A DNA stretch of 10,907 bases from CAZQCI01 sp964592255 (GTDB lineage Bacteria; UBA10199; SBBF01). The translations under genes and the position numbers were made by a program. How positions within the stretch are numbered: position 1 is the first letter of the stretch; every line of letters starts with the position of its first letter. Positions 1 to 7,182 of the stretch are shown here, piece by piece. The stretch is from NCBI GenBank assembly GCA_964592255.1, contig CAZQCI010000074.1, positions 1 through 10,907 on the forward strand, given 5' to 3'. Under the pieces are notes generated by a model, which did no database searches, had not been told where the DNA came from, and saw only the letters and a list, made by a program, of their open reading frames with translations.

Positions 1-1082
1 TCCCCCACACATTCTGAAAAAATCTCGCGAATGTCACGGCTGGGAAATATTTTCAATACTTCTAGAGGGCGAAAACGCATGGCTAAATTACCTGCAGCTT
101 CCTGTAAGGTTTTTTGATGCAAATAATCGTTAAGTCTCCCTAAAAAATCGGGGGGTGCAACATGCACACCAGCTTCCAAAATTTTATTAATCCGTTTCAT
201 TTGCTCCAAATCGTATTCCAATCGGTCGAGAAAAATAGAACTCAACACTTTTCCCAATACTTGACCCATGCTGGGAGGGACAGGATAAACCTGTGCATCA
301 ACATCAGATTTTTGCTCTGCTCGTTCCGCTATATGATGCACCCCAATAACAAGCAGTTTATCCGCACCCAACTGAATAGCTGGAGACACCGGCGTATTTA
401 AACGCAATCCCCCATCGCAATAATAATAAGAACCCACTTTAACGGTCGGAAACAAAAGAGGGATGGCGGCAGAGGCCATAGCGTGCTCCACTCCCAAGTT
501 TACAAAATGAGCCCGATGTCGACCCGTATAAACAACCTGCGGATGTTTTTCGATAAACAACTCCATTTTTCCACTGTAAACATTGGTGGCAGTCACACTC
601 ACCGCCGAAGGGGAACCATTCTGGATATTCATGACAATTTGTTTCCATGAAATATGTTTGCGCAAAAAATGCGGCAAAGGGGCTGTATCCAAAAATCCGG
701 TAAAAGCTACTTTATAAGGTTCTCCAGGAAGTGTGGTGGGCCCTTTCTTTCCCAATCCCATTAAATTGCCAAAAACACCTCCCACACCTCGACCAATAAA
801 GCGTGCAAGCCCCGAAACCCCGCGTCGATAAACCTGATCTTGATGCAAATGGGCCCACAACTCATAAATCTGGCTACCTTGATAGGCTAGATTATGATTG
901 GTAGACGCTAAAAAGCAGGTATTGATGGCGCCTACAGAAGAACCACACAACACATCAAAGGGTCTTTTATGTGCTAAATGTTTAGGAAGTTGGGTACGAA
1001 TGTAGTGGATAATCCCGGCCTCATAAGCGCCACGAGCCCCACCACCGGAAAGAACCAAACCTAATTTAGGTTTATGATGCAT
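1..1082 (-). CDS. Patatin-like phospholipase (RssA-like), 3' end cut by window edge
   Basis: The reverse strand is open for 360 codons from an ATG at 1082 to the left edge, so the C-terminus is missing. The protein is a predicted cytoplasmic or membrane-associated serine lipid acyl hydrolase. It shows the patatin signature: glycine-rich oxyanion loop S-G-G-G-A-R-G at residues 12-18, nucleophile elbow G-S-S-V-G at 47-51 (Ser49), and the D-G-G triad motif at 223-225 (Asp223), so the Ser-Asp dyad is intact. A block near residues 340-352 (R-P-L-E-V-L-K-I-F-P-S-R-D) resembles the tail found in bacterial patatins. No signal peptide is seen. An in-frame stop lies ten codons upstream of the ATG, and the oxyanion loop starts at residue 12, so this ATG is the only sensible start. 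It has no Shine-Dalgarno sequence, and a terminator-like hairpin ends 12 nt before it. The substrate is unknown. Confidence 0.92.
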   Translation of the reverse strand, partial: MHHKPKLGLVLSGGGARGAYEAGIIHYIRTQLPKHLAHKRPFDVLCGSSVGAINTCFLASTNHNLAYQGSQIYELWAHLHQDQVYRRGVSGLARFIGRGVGGVFGNLMGLGKKGPTTLPGEPYKVAFTGFLDTAPLPHFLRKHISWKQIVMNIQNGSPSAVSVTATNVYSGKMELFIEKHPQVVYTGRHRAHFVNLGVEHAMASAAIPLLFPTVKVGSYYYCDGGLRLNTPVSPAIQLGADKLLVIGVHHIAERAEQKSDVDAQVYPVPPSMGQVLGKVLSSIFLDRLEYDLEQMKRINKILEAGVHVAPPDFLGRLNDYLHQKTLQEAAGNLAMRFRPLEVLKIFPSRDIREIFSECVG

Positions 1083-1094
1083 GAGATATGATTG

Positions 1095-1131
1095 AAAAAG
1101 AAAAGCCCTCTAATCCACCATAAGACGGGCT
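1095..1131 (-). terminator. Probable intrinsic terminator downstream of tRNA-Pro
   Basis: Read on the minus strand, AGCCC (1131-1127), a bulged G and TCT (1125-1123) can pair with AGA (1111-1109) and GGGCT (1108-1104) around an 11-nt loop. A T-rich tract follows (TTT C TTTTT, 1103-1095). This suits termination of the tRNA-Pro transcript. The stem is imperfect, and the patatin ATG lies only 12 nt beyond the T-tract, so read-through or attenuation is also possible. Confidence 0.5.
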
Positions 1132-1140
1132 AGACGGGCT
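1123..1140. repeat. Tandem 9-bp duplication (AGACGGGCT x2)
   Basis: Two perfect head-to-tail copies of AGACGGGCT occupy 1123-1131 and 1132-1140. The unit contains the 5' arm of the terminator-like hairpin, so the 3' arm could pair with either copy. Confidence 0.8.
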
Positions 1141-1144
1141 TGAT

Positions 1145-1196
1145 TTCTTGTCAGGGCAATTCGCGCGCCGCCAATGCCAGCAGAACGACTCCCTGC
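1145..1196 (-). repeat. Decayed partial copy of the tRNA-Pro 3' region
   Basis: Two blocks of the neighbouring tRNA-Pro gene recur here in the same order and orientation. On the plus strand, the 11-nt CGACTCCCTGC at 1186-1196 matches 1263-1273 (anticodon-stem and variable-loop region). TTCTTGTCAGGGC at 1145-1157 matches 1233-1245 (acceptor 3' strand plus trailer) with one mismatch. The intervening T-arm is replaced by unrelated, longer GC-rich sequence (28 nt instead of 17). It cannot fold as a complete tRNA. It could be a degenerate tandem duplicate or a scar of insertion at the tRNA 3' end. Confidence 0.5.
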
Positions 1197-1200
1197 GCTC

Positions 1201-1220
1201 AGTTTATCGCTAGATAAACT
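1201..1220. repeat. Perfect inverted repeat, 8-bp stem with 4-nt loop
   Basis: AGTTTATC and GATAAACT flank the loop GCTA. It lies just downstream of tRNA-Pro on the minus strand. No T-tract follows on that strand, so it is not a good intrinsic terminator. It may be a processing or stabilising hairpin in the tRNA trailer. Confidence 0.6.
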
Positions 1221-1235
1221 AGCCACCTTTTCTTC

Positions 1236-1313
<78 letters not shown>

Positions 1314-1352
1314 AAAGGACACACGCTATCGCAAACTTGCTAACTTTTCAAT

Positions 1353-1366
1353 CAAAAGTACTTTTG
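1353..1366. repeat. Perfect 14-bp palindrome CAAAAGTACTTTTG
   Basis: A fully self-complementary 14-mer lies between the FAD oxidoreductase stop codon and tRNA-Pro, about 40 bp upstream of the tRNA. Its symmetry resembles a dimeric-regulator operator, but AT-rich palindromes of this size also arise by chance or act as weak transcript ends. No regulator is identified. Confidence 0.35.
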
Positions 1367-1404
1367 GATAGTGAATCAGTTTATAAAAGTTTCAAACTAA
1401 GGCC

Positions 1405-3024
1405 CTACTTGCTTTTGTACATATCTTTAATCAGGTTTTTTTTAAGAATCGCCGAGGCCGTTAAAACCCCAGCCATTAAAGCTCCACCGATTCCATCGGA
1501 TACAATATCTTGCCCTGTTAAGTAAAAGCCTTTCAAAGGCGTCTGTGGTTTTAACCATTTTAGACGAAATCGTTCAGGCGTATGATCGATACCGTAAATT
1601 TCTCCTTTGTCGTAATTACAAAAAGTACGCGTCGACAAAGGAGTTGAAATTTCCATATGATCAATTTTACCGCGAATTTGAGGAACAAAACGGTACACCT
1701 CTTCCATCAAACGATCAGCAATACCTTTTTTTAACGCATCATAATCTTCGCCTCTTTTCATCCAAGGCTTATTCTCCCAAGCTTGAAACCATTCGTAAGG
1801 AGCAAAACCGACTACTTCAATTGTAGATTTTCCGGGAAAACGATTTTCCCAATCGGGATCCTTAGCCGAAGGAAAAGAAACATAAGTCACCGGCAATGGA
1901 GATTCTGGATGATGACTGTAGTTACGAATTGTTTCATCATGATCATAAGAAGGATAAATCCAATAATTATATTTAGGCAATTGAAGCGCCGCTGACGACT
2001 CCTTCATCCCCAAATACAAACCGATATGGGACAGAGAAGGCTGAACGGTTTTGAGTTTTTCTTCAACACCCAAAATTTGTTTATCTTCAGAAGAGAAAAG
2101 TTTTCCAAATGTATTCATCACCCCGGCATCACTAATAACAATCGGCGCTTCAATTTCATCTCCATTGGATAATGTGACTCCATAAGCACGGCGGTTGCGT
2201 ACTAAAACTCGTTCAACTTCGGCACGAACAAAAATAGATCCTCCTGCCTTTTCAATCACCGGCGCAATTGTGGTTGCAATACGACCAGCCCCGCCTATGG
2301 GATAATTACCACCATCAAGATAATGCTTAGCCACCATGGCATGAATGGCAAAGCTACTTTGAGACGGCGGCAGCCCATAATCCCCATATTGGGCAGCCAG
2401 CACACCGATCAGTTTTTTATTGGATGTAAGACTTTGCAAAACTTGTAATGTGGTTTTATCGGACAGCTTGGTAAAATCTTTGCGCATGAATGGCCCAAGA
2501 GGGGCACTCAGAAAAGAAGGCAGAGCTTTAGCCGCAAAAAAAGAACGTGCACTGTGAGCCAACTCATAAACCAAGTGAATATAATCCCGAATGGCTTGCT
2601 CTTCTTCGGGAAAATAACGAATCATCCGTTCAATAAAATTTTTCCCTCCGGCAACATAATCATAAATTTCAGCCGGATTTCCGATACAAATTTTGTCATA
2701 GACATCACCCATCGGCGCCCAATCCAGCCGACGTTCGGTAATAGAATCAAACACCTTACGGAGAACGGAGTTTTCACGATGCACTTCACCGATATAATGA
2801 ATCCCCACATCCCATTCATAACCTTTACGACTATAACTATGGGTAAAACCTCCAGCCACATAATGACGCTCTAAAACCAAAACTTTTTTCCCCGCCTGAG
2901 CTAACAGAGCCGCTGAAGCCAACCCACCAATACCGGAACCAATAACAATGGCATCATAAGGCGGATGCAATAAATCCGCCTTGTAACTGCGACGAATGGC
3001 CTGTTTTTCTTGTAAAGAATTCAT
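1405..3024 (-). CDS. FAD-dependent oxidoreductase, retinol saturase / carotenoid isomerase-like
   Basis: This is a 539-residue flavoprotein of the phytoene desaturase superfamily, closest by eye to the RetSat/CrtISO branch that saturates or isomerises conjugated polyene chains. Near the N-terminus, residues 24-50 form the dinucleotide-binding fold, with G-S-G-I-G-G at 29-34 and an acidic strand end (L-V-L-E-R). A-G-G-F-T-H-S then Y-E-W-D-V-G-I-H-Y follow, a block typical of this branch. The C-terminal FAD block reads Y-L-T-G-Q-D near residue 503, then D-G-I-G-G-A-L-M-A-G, as in retinol saturases. Length is usual for the family. ATG at 3024 is preferred over the adjacent TTG at 3027; neither has a clear Shine-Dalgarno sequence. 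The gene follows an unknown gene by 35 nt on the same strand, so an operon is likely. The true substrate (carotenoid, other isoprenoid or lipid) is not shown. Confidence 0.88.
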   Translation of the reverse strand: MNSLQEKQAIRRSYKADLLHPPYDAIVIGSGIGGLASAALLAQAGKKVLVLERHYVAGGFTHSYSRKGYEWDVGIHYIGEVHRENSVLRKVFDSITERRLDWAPMGDVYDKICIGNPAEIYDYVAGGKNFIERMIRYFPEEEQAIRDYIHLVYELAHSARSFFAAKALPSFLSAPLGPFMRKDFTKLSDKTTLQVLQSLTSNKKLIGVLAAQYGDYGLPPSQSSFAIHAMVAKHYLDGGNYPIGGAGRIATTIAPVIEKAGGSIFVRAEVERVLVRNRRAYGVTLSNGDEIEAPIVISDAGVMNTFGKLFSSEDKQILGVEEKLKTVQPSLSHIGLYLGMKESSAALQLPKYNYWIYPSYDHDETIRNYSHHPESPLPVTYVSFPSAKDPDWENRFPGKSTIEVVGFAPYEWFQAWENKPWMKRGEDYDALKKGIADRLMEEVYRFVPQIRGKIDHMEISTPLSTRTFCNYDKGEIYGIDHTPERFRLKWLKPQTPLKGFYLTGQDIVSDGIGGALMAGVLTASAILKKNLIKDMYKSK

Positions 3025-3059
3025 CAAGGGTTAGGAATACAGGTAGACAGTATCTATCT

Positions 3060-3626
3060 TTAACTTGTCTTTAAAGAAGACAACGAAATATTTTTTTGAA
3101 AAACAATTTTTACACCAAAACGCTGTTTAGGGTTGGATAAATGAGTGAGTGTGGCAGGCCCTGTCAGTGGAAATAATTCTTTTTCCAACAACGCACTCAC
3201 TTGTTTAAAAGTTTCGGAAGTATTAGGTGCAAGCGCTCGATCATTGATGATCAATTCTATCTCCGAAAAATTAAAAGACAATTTTCCTGCAAACTGGGGA
3301 TCTTGTTCTAAACGAAGAGCCGCCGTCATATGAGCTAAAAGAGTACTTTGAATTGTTTGAGGCTCGCTCATCTCCCTTTTAAAACTGGTCAATAACCCCC
3401 AACGACGATCACCATCATCAAGTGCCATGTCAAAACGATGCCCCACTAAAAGAGTTAAAGGCCCGTCATGCACATGTTGATAATCCGCCACGTCGATAAA
3501 AAGTTCAGGAAGAGTTTCTAAAAATGGTTTGCCAATCCATCCGCTAAACACTTTAAAAAAATCATTCGGTGTCACCGCTTTAGGGTTGGTAATTAAACTT
3601 TTCCAATTTATTTTTTGAAGGTTCAT
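3060..3626 (-). CDS. Unidentified 188-residue protein, paired with the FAD oxidoreductase
   Basis: I do not recognise a named family. The product is a soluble-looking mixed alpha/beta protein without signal peptide, membrane segment or cysteine motif. Two stretches look like conserved cores: residues about 42-66 (F-I-D-V-A-D-Y-Q-H-V-H-D-G-P, then L-V-G-H-R-F-D-M-A-L-D), rich in His and Asp, and residues about 126-142 (I-E-L-I-I-N-D-R-A-L-A-P-N-T). The ATG at 3626 has a weak GGTGA about 10 nt upstream. A TATATT box (minus strand, 3667-3662) could be a -10 element, but no good -35 accompanies it. It ends 35 nt before the FAD oxidoreductase ATG on the same strand, suggesting co-transcription and a role with that enzyme, for example in substrate handling. 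That role is inferred from position only. Confidence 0.8.
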   Translation of the reverse strand: MNLQKINWKSLITNPKAVTPNDFFKVFSGWIGKPFLETLPELFIDVADYQHVHDGPLTLLVGHRFDMALDDGDRRWGLLTSFKREMSEPQTIQSTLLAHMTAALRLEQDPQFAGKLSFNFSEIELIINDRALAPNTSETFKQVSALLEKELFPLTGPATLTHLSNPKQRFGVKIVFQKNISLSSLKTS

Positions 3627-3651
3627 TGATTTTTTATCACCTTACTCTTTT

Positions 3652-3718
3652 GTCATTCCGTAATATAGAGTGATACGGGCATTCCATTGAATGGATGCCG
3701 GATTAAATCCGGCATGAC
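3652..3718. repeat. REP-like palindromic repeat element
   Basis: A 67-bp element has near-matching outer ends (GTCATTCCG at 3652-3660; CGGCATGAC at 3710-3718; 8 of 9 pair) and contains a strong inner palindrome ATGCCGGAT-TAA-ATCCGGCAT at 3695-3715. It lies between the siroheme reductase stop and the next minus-strand gene. Dispersed elements of the form GTCAT(N)CCG...CGG(N)ATGAC are common intergenic repeats in many bacterial genomes. The hairpin may end or protect the reductase mRNA, but no T-tract follows it. Confidence 0.6.
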
Positions 3719-3733
3719 GATGTACTCATCTCA

Positions 3734-6022
3734 TCAACTCATTGGCTCCATACTCATGCGGATATTGCAAGCATACGCCGCCTCGATAAACAAAGAGGAT
3801 TCTTCGATGAGTTTACGAGTTTTCTCTTCGTCTAAATGATCCAAATCCAGTTTCTGCGCCGAAAAAATATAATGGGCAAAACGTGGACCGGCAAAAGGAT
3901 CATAAAAAACCTGGGTCTGACAAAAACGTTCGTCAAACTCCTTAATAATAGTAGCGGCATCATCAGAGATATCCGGGTTGAATTTTTTAATCAGCCCTTG
4001 AGCCGCCGTTAGCATGGCCTTATAGGCTAATTTAGCTGCAGGAATAACATCTTTCTTATCCAGTAAAACTTGGGACTCGAAATTTTCCCTATCGGCCGCC
4101 TTCAAACCAAATTCTGTCAAAGAAACAATTTCCCCGGCGCACTCTCCTTTACCAATATCACTGGTGGTAAACTCACGCACACTGCCCCAATCCATATAGT
4201 AGGACTTATCTTGGTCGTAGGCCGGTACTTCCATCAAGTCGAGTAGAGATTTTTTAAGTTCCACTTTTCCCAATCGTTTGATGTAGGCTTGAAAATTTTC
4301 ACCCTTCTCACGACCCTTCAAGTACATGTCTGTCAAGCGATCAACTGTTTTAGGAATAGCTTTGGAAGGAATACCACCGATGGGCATCCCATAAGCCCCG
4401 GCGTTGTCATGGGTTTGCCCACCGATAACTAACTGAAAGTGCGGCACCACATAGCCACCCACTTTACGACTAATTCCATAAAAACCGATATCGGCCACAT
4501 GCTGTTGACCACAGGAGTTAAAACAACCAGAAACCTTGATGAGAAGATTCCTTACCGATTCTTCCATCTGATAGCTTTTTTCCGCCAAATGATCACGGAG
4601 CACACCCGCCAAACCACGCGAAGCGGAAATACCCAATTTACAGGTATCAGTACCCGGGCAAGCCGTTACATCGACAATCGTTCCAGCATAAGGATCAGCC
4701 AGATTGATTTTTTTAAGCTCCAAATAAAGAGGATAAAGGTCTTTCCCCGTCACCCAACGGAGAACTACATTTTGATCCACCGTCGTACGAACCGACTCAC
4801 CCACATAATGACGCGTGATATCGGCAAAGGCACGAAGCTGATTGGAAGTAATATCCCCCAACGGTAAAGCCACCTTGACTACAAAGTAACCTTTTTGCTT
4901 TTGTGCCGAAACATTGGAGGTGCGCCAACGGATAAAATCGGCATCGGTAATCGTGGCTTCTTCACTGGGGGCTTTTAATGCTGTTTCTTCAAAACGCTCT
5001 GGATTTTTCAGCAAATCCGTCCAACGGGCATCTTTCTTCAATTTTTCTTTTTCAGCCAATACCTCAGCTTTAAATTTTTCAATACCCCAATCATGGACTA
5101 AAAACTTAATACGCGCACGATTACGGTTTTTCTTTTCACCAAAACGGGCAAAAATACGAGAAATGGCTTGAGTGTAAGGTAAAAATTCTTCGACCGGAAT
5201 AAAATCGTCAAACAGTTTAGCTTGGTAAGGCACGGCCCCCAAGCCCCCACCAACATACATCTCAAATCCTAAACGTTCCTTACCGTTTTCAACTTTCTTG
5301 GTCGCAATAAAACCTAAATCGTGCAAGCGAACCAAAGCACAAGCCGAGGCTTTACAACCCGAAAAAGCAATTTTAAATTTACGTCCAAAATCTTGAACAT
5401 CAGGATGCCCCAACAAGTAACGGAAAGCGGCTTCGGCATAAGGTGTTGTATCAAATTGCTCATCCGGGCAAACCCCTGCATAAGGACAAGCCGTTACGTT
5501 ACGTACAGAATTACCGCAGGCCTCACGCGTAGTAATACCCACCGCCGCTAAACGACGAAAAAGACTAGGCGTATCTTCAATGTGCACAAAGTGTAATTGA
5601 ATATCTTGGCGTGTAGTCACATGGCAGATGGAATCGGAATATTCCTCGGCTAAATCCGCCAATACATCCATTTGATCGGGAGTTAATCCTCCCCAGGGAA
5701 TTTTGATGCGCTCCATGCCGGGAGCATGCCATAGGGTCATCGGACCCTTCGTGAGATGAGGATCAGGAAACCCTACGTCGCGGTTTTCTTTTCCATCGTG
5801 TCTTTTACCATTATCGTAACGTTGGCCATACGCACCACGTCTTAAGCGGGTTTCGGCAAAAACTTTTTCTTCAATCTTTCCTTGTTTCTTCAGGAAAAGT
5901 TCAGTTTCAAACTCATCAATTTCTTTCGCCCAATCGGCAGGCATGTCTTTGGATAATTTCTTTTTCCAAAAAATAGAGGATGAAGAGCCTTCTAAACCTT
6001 CTTTTTTAATCGTATCAGTCAT
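3734..6022 (-). CDS. Single-chain ferredoxin-type nitrite/sulfite reductase (siroheme, 4Fe-4S) with extra C-terminal domain
   Basis: This 762-residue enzyme would carry out six-electron reduction of sulfite to sulfide or nitrite to ammonium in the cytoplasm. Two ferredoxin-like half-domains are seen (about residues 82-150, ending T-T-R-Q-D-I-Q-L-H-F, and about 378-430), each followed by a siroheme-binding half. The cluster ligands in the second half are Cys455-x5-Cys461 and Cys500-x3-Cys504 (V-T-A-C-P-G-T-D-T-C; S-G-C-F-N-S-C-G-Q-Q-H). The first half also carries four cysteines at matching places (179, 185, 223, 228). Residues after about 645 form an all-helical extension, making the protein longer than usual NirA/CysI proteins (about 550-600). 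I vaguely associate such an extension with HEPN-like tails in some bacterial homologues. ATG at 6022 is preferred; an in-frame GTG at 6034 would add four residues. No Shine-Dalgarno sequence is visible. Sulfite versus nitrite specificity is undecided, and no cys or nir neighbours help. Confidence 0.9.
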   Translation of the reverse strand: MTDTIKKEGLEGSSSSIFWKKKLSKDMPADWAKEIDEFETELFLKKQGKIEEKVFAETRLRRGAYGQRYDNGKRHDGKENRDVGFPDPHLTKGPMTLWHAPGMERIKIPWGGLTPDQMDVLADLAEEYSDSICHVTTRQDIQLHFVHIEDTPSLFRRLAAVGITTREACGNSVRNVTACPYAGVCPDEQFDTTPYAEAAFRYLLGHPDVQDFGRKFKIAFSGCKASACALVRLHDLGFIATKKVENGKERLGFEMYVGGGLGAVPYQAKLFDDFIPVEEFLPYTQAISRIFARFGEKKNRNRARIKFLVHDWGIEKFKAEVLAEKEKLKKDARWTDLLKNPERFEETALKAPSEEATITDADFIRWRTSNVSAQKQKGYFVVKVALPLGDITSNQLRAFADITRHYVGESVRTTVDQNVVLRWVTGKDLYPLYLELKKINLADPYAGTIVDVTACPGTDTCKLGISASRGLAGVLRDHLAEKSYQMEESVRNLLIKVSGCFNSCGQQHVADIGFYGISRKVGGYVVPHFQLVIGGQTHDNAGAYGMPIGGIPSKAIPKTVDRLTDMYLKGREKGENFQAYIKRLGKVELKKSLLDLMEVPAYDQDKSYYMDWGSVREFTTSDIGKGECAGEIVSLTEFGLKAADRENFESQVLLDKKDVIPAAKLAYKAMLTAAQGLIKKFNPDISDDAATIIKEFDERFCQTQVFYDPFAGPRFAHYIFSAQKLDLDHLDEEKTRKLIEESSLFIEAAYACNIRMSMEPMS

Positions 6023-6082
6023 GAGGAAGCGCACACTACTAAATGAAAAGAGAAGTTGTCAATAAGGACGTCATTGGACAAG

Positions 6083-6115
6083 TTCGTCACCCCGCATTTG
6101 ATGCGGGGTGACGAA
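6083..6115. repeat. Perfect inverted repeat, 15-bp stem with 3-nt loop (REP-like)
   Basis: TTCGTCACCCCGCAT at 6083-6097 and its exact complement at 6101-6115 flank TTG. It begins 3 nt beyond the stop codon of the DnaJ-like gene on the minus strand. No T-tract follows, so it is more likely a REP-type mRNA-protecting hairpin than a canonical terminator, though it may still end transcription. It shares the TCGTCA(C/T) outer end with the element at 3652-3718, suggesting one repeat family. Confidence 0.7.
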
Positions 6116-6118
6116 ATA

Positions 6119-7087
6119 TTAGAACCCCCCAAACAATGAAAGCCGCGGATTGAGTTCTTTATCTTTAAGAACAGTCAAAAGCTCTTCACGGGTTTTAGGA
6201 TCGATATCTTCCGGAATCATCACCTGCAAATGAACATATTGATCACCACGCATCCCTGCTTTCCGGTCTTCTATCCCCTTCCCTTTGAGACGCAGTTTTT
6301 GTCCACTTTGGGAATTTTTAGGTATTTTCAAATCGACATTCCCATCGATAGTGGGCACTTTAACCATTCCACCTTCCAAAGATTCTGTGATGGTAATGGG
6401 AAGATTGATCTCAATGTCATGGCCGGATCGTTTGAAAAAAGGATGATCCTTAACGGTAGGCTCTATGTATAAATCTCCCGCCTCACCTCCGTGGAGACCA
6501 GGCTCCCCTTTTCCTTGGAGGCGGATTTTAGCTCCCGTATCCACACCGGCAGGAATTTTTACATTAAAAGTCACCCCATTAGGAAGGCGGATCTTTTTTT
6601 CGCTCCCTCGAACCGCTTCTAAAAAATCGAGACTGACGGAAAAATGTAAATCTTTACCCCGCACAGCACCCATAGGCTCAAAGCCAGGGGAGGCCCCTCC
6701 ACGACGACGTTTTTTAGCTCCCCCCATTCCACCCAGACCACCGGTAAAAATATCACCAAAAATTTCCCCTAAATCGTTAAGGTCAAATTGCGTACTCGTC
6801 TTTCCACTCCCTCCGCCAAAAGGATTATAACTATACGACTGGTAGCCCCCACCGCCTGGAAAACCTTCAAAATCAGCACTGCCGTAGGTATCGTATTTTT
6901 TCTTTTTGTCGGGGTTGGAAAGGACCTCATAGGCTTCGGATAATTCTTTGAATTTTTCCTCTGCTTTTTTATCTCCCGGATTAATATCAGGATGATATTT
7001 GCGCGCCAGCTTCTTAAAAGCTTTACGCACCTCTTCCACATCTGACCCTTTGGGAATTCCTAAAATGCTGTAATAGTCCTTAGCCAT
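6119..7087 (-). CDS. DnaJ-family co-chaperone, CbpA type (no zinc finger)
   Basis: This 322-residue J-protein would stimulate the ATPase of DnaK and deliver unfolded clients in the cytoplasm. The J-domain covers residues 1-70, with the essential H-P-D at 32-34. A Gly/Phe-rich linker spans about 71-140 and contains a basic patch K-K-R-R-R at 125-129. The C-terminal substrate-binding and dimerisation beta-domains run from about 145 to the end. The four CxxCxGxG zinc repeats of canonical DnaJ are absent, and length fits CbpA (about 300-330), so this is a class B J-protein rather than the dnaK-linked DnaJ. It lies downstream of hsp20 on the same strand, with a terminator between them. It may be expressed from its own weak promoter or by read-through. 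The start ATG has only a distant AAAGGA about 20 nt upstream, but the M-A-K-D-Y-Y start is family-typical. Confidence 0.93.
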   Translation of the reverse strand: MAKDYYSILGIPKGSDVEEVRKAFKKLARKYHPDINPGDKKAEEKFKELSEAYEVLSNPDKKKKYDTYGSADFEGFPGGGGYQSYSYNPFGGGSGKTSTQFDLNDLGEIFGDIFTGGLGGMGGAKKRRRGGASPGFEPMGAVRGKDLHFSVSLDFLEAVRGSEKKIRLPNGVTFNVKIPAGVDTGAKIRLQGKGEPGLHGGEAGDLYIEPTVKDHPFFKRSGHDIEINLPITITESLEGGMVKVPTIDGNVDLKIPKNSQSGQKLRLKGKGIEDRKAGMRGDQYVHLQVMIPEDIDPKTREELLTVLKDKELNPRLSLFGGF

Positions 7088-7126
7088 GTTGACTATGAGT
7101 AATACGTCCTTTCATAGGGATGCAAC

Positions 7127-7158
7127 AAAAAACCCCGTCGGCTAAAAAGACGACGGGG
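7127..7158 (-). terminator. Rho-independent terminator of hsp20
   Basis: On the minus strand, CCCCGTCG (7158-7151) pairs perfectly with CGACGGGG (7140-7133) around a 10-nt loop and is followed at once by TTTTTT (7132-7127). It sits 24 nt after the hsp20 stop codon. This is the clearest terminator in the window, and it separates hsp20 from the DnaJ-like gene. Confidence 0.93.
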
Positions 7159-7182
7159 CTTTACAATGAAAACAACCTTGTT

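Noticed and set aside
439..648. A Cys-rich 69-codon minus-strand frame
   Set aside because: It is out of frame within the patatin gene, whose catalytic motifs are intact in the true frame.
1314..1352. Promoter for tRNA-Pro (TTGAAA with TAGCGT, or TTGATT with GCGATA)
   Set aside because: Both -10 boxes match poorly, and the implied start would be almost at the mature tRNA end, so no promoter is called.
4439..4867. A 142-codon plus-strand frame inside the siroheme reductase gene
   Set aside because: It is antisense to highly conserved cofactor-binding sequence and shows no coding signature of its own.
6465..6830. A 121-codon plus-strand frame opposite the DnaJ-like gene
   Set aside because: Its Pro/Arg-rich product mirrors the Gly-rich linker of the J-protein read on the other strand; it is a shadow.
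7088..7126. Own promoter for the DnaJ-like gene (TTGCAT with TATTAC, 15-nt spacing)
   Set aside because: Both boxes match poorly and the -35 overlaps the T-tract of the hsp20 terminator; the evidence is too weak.
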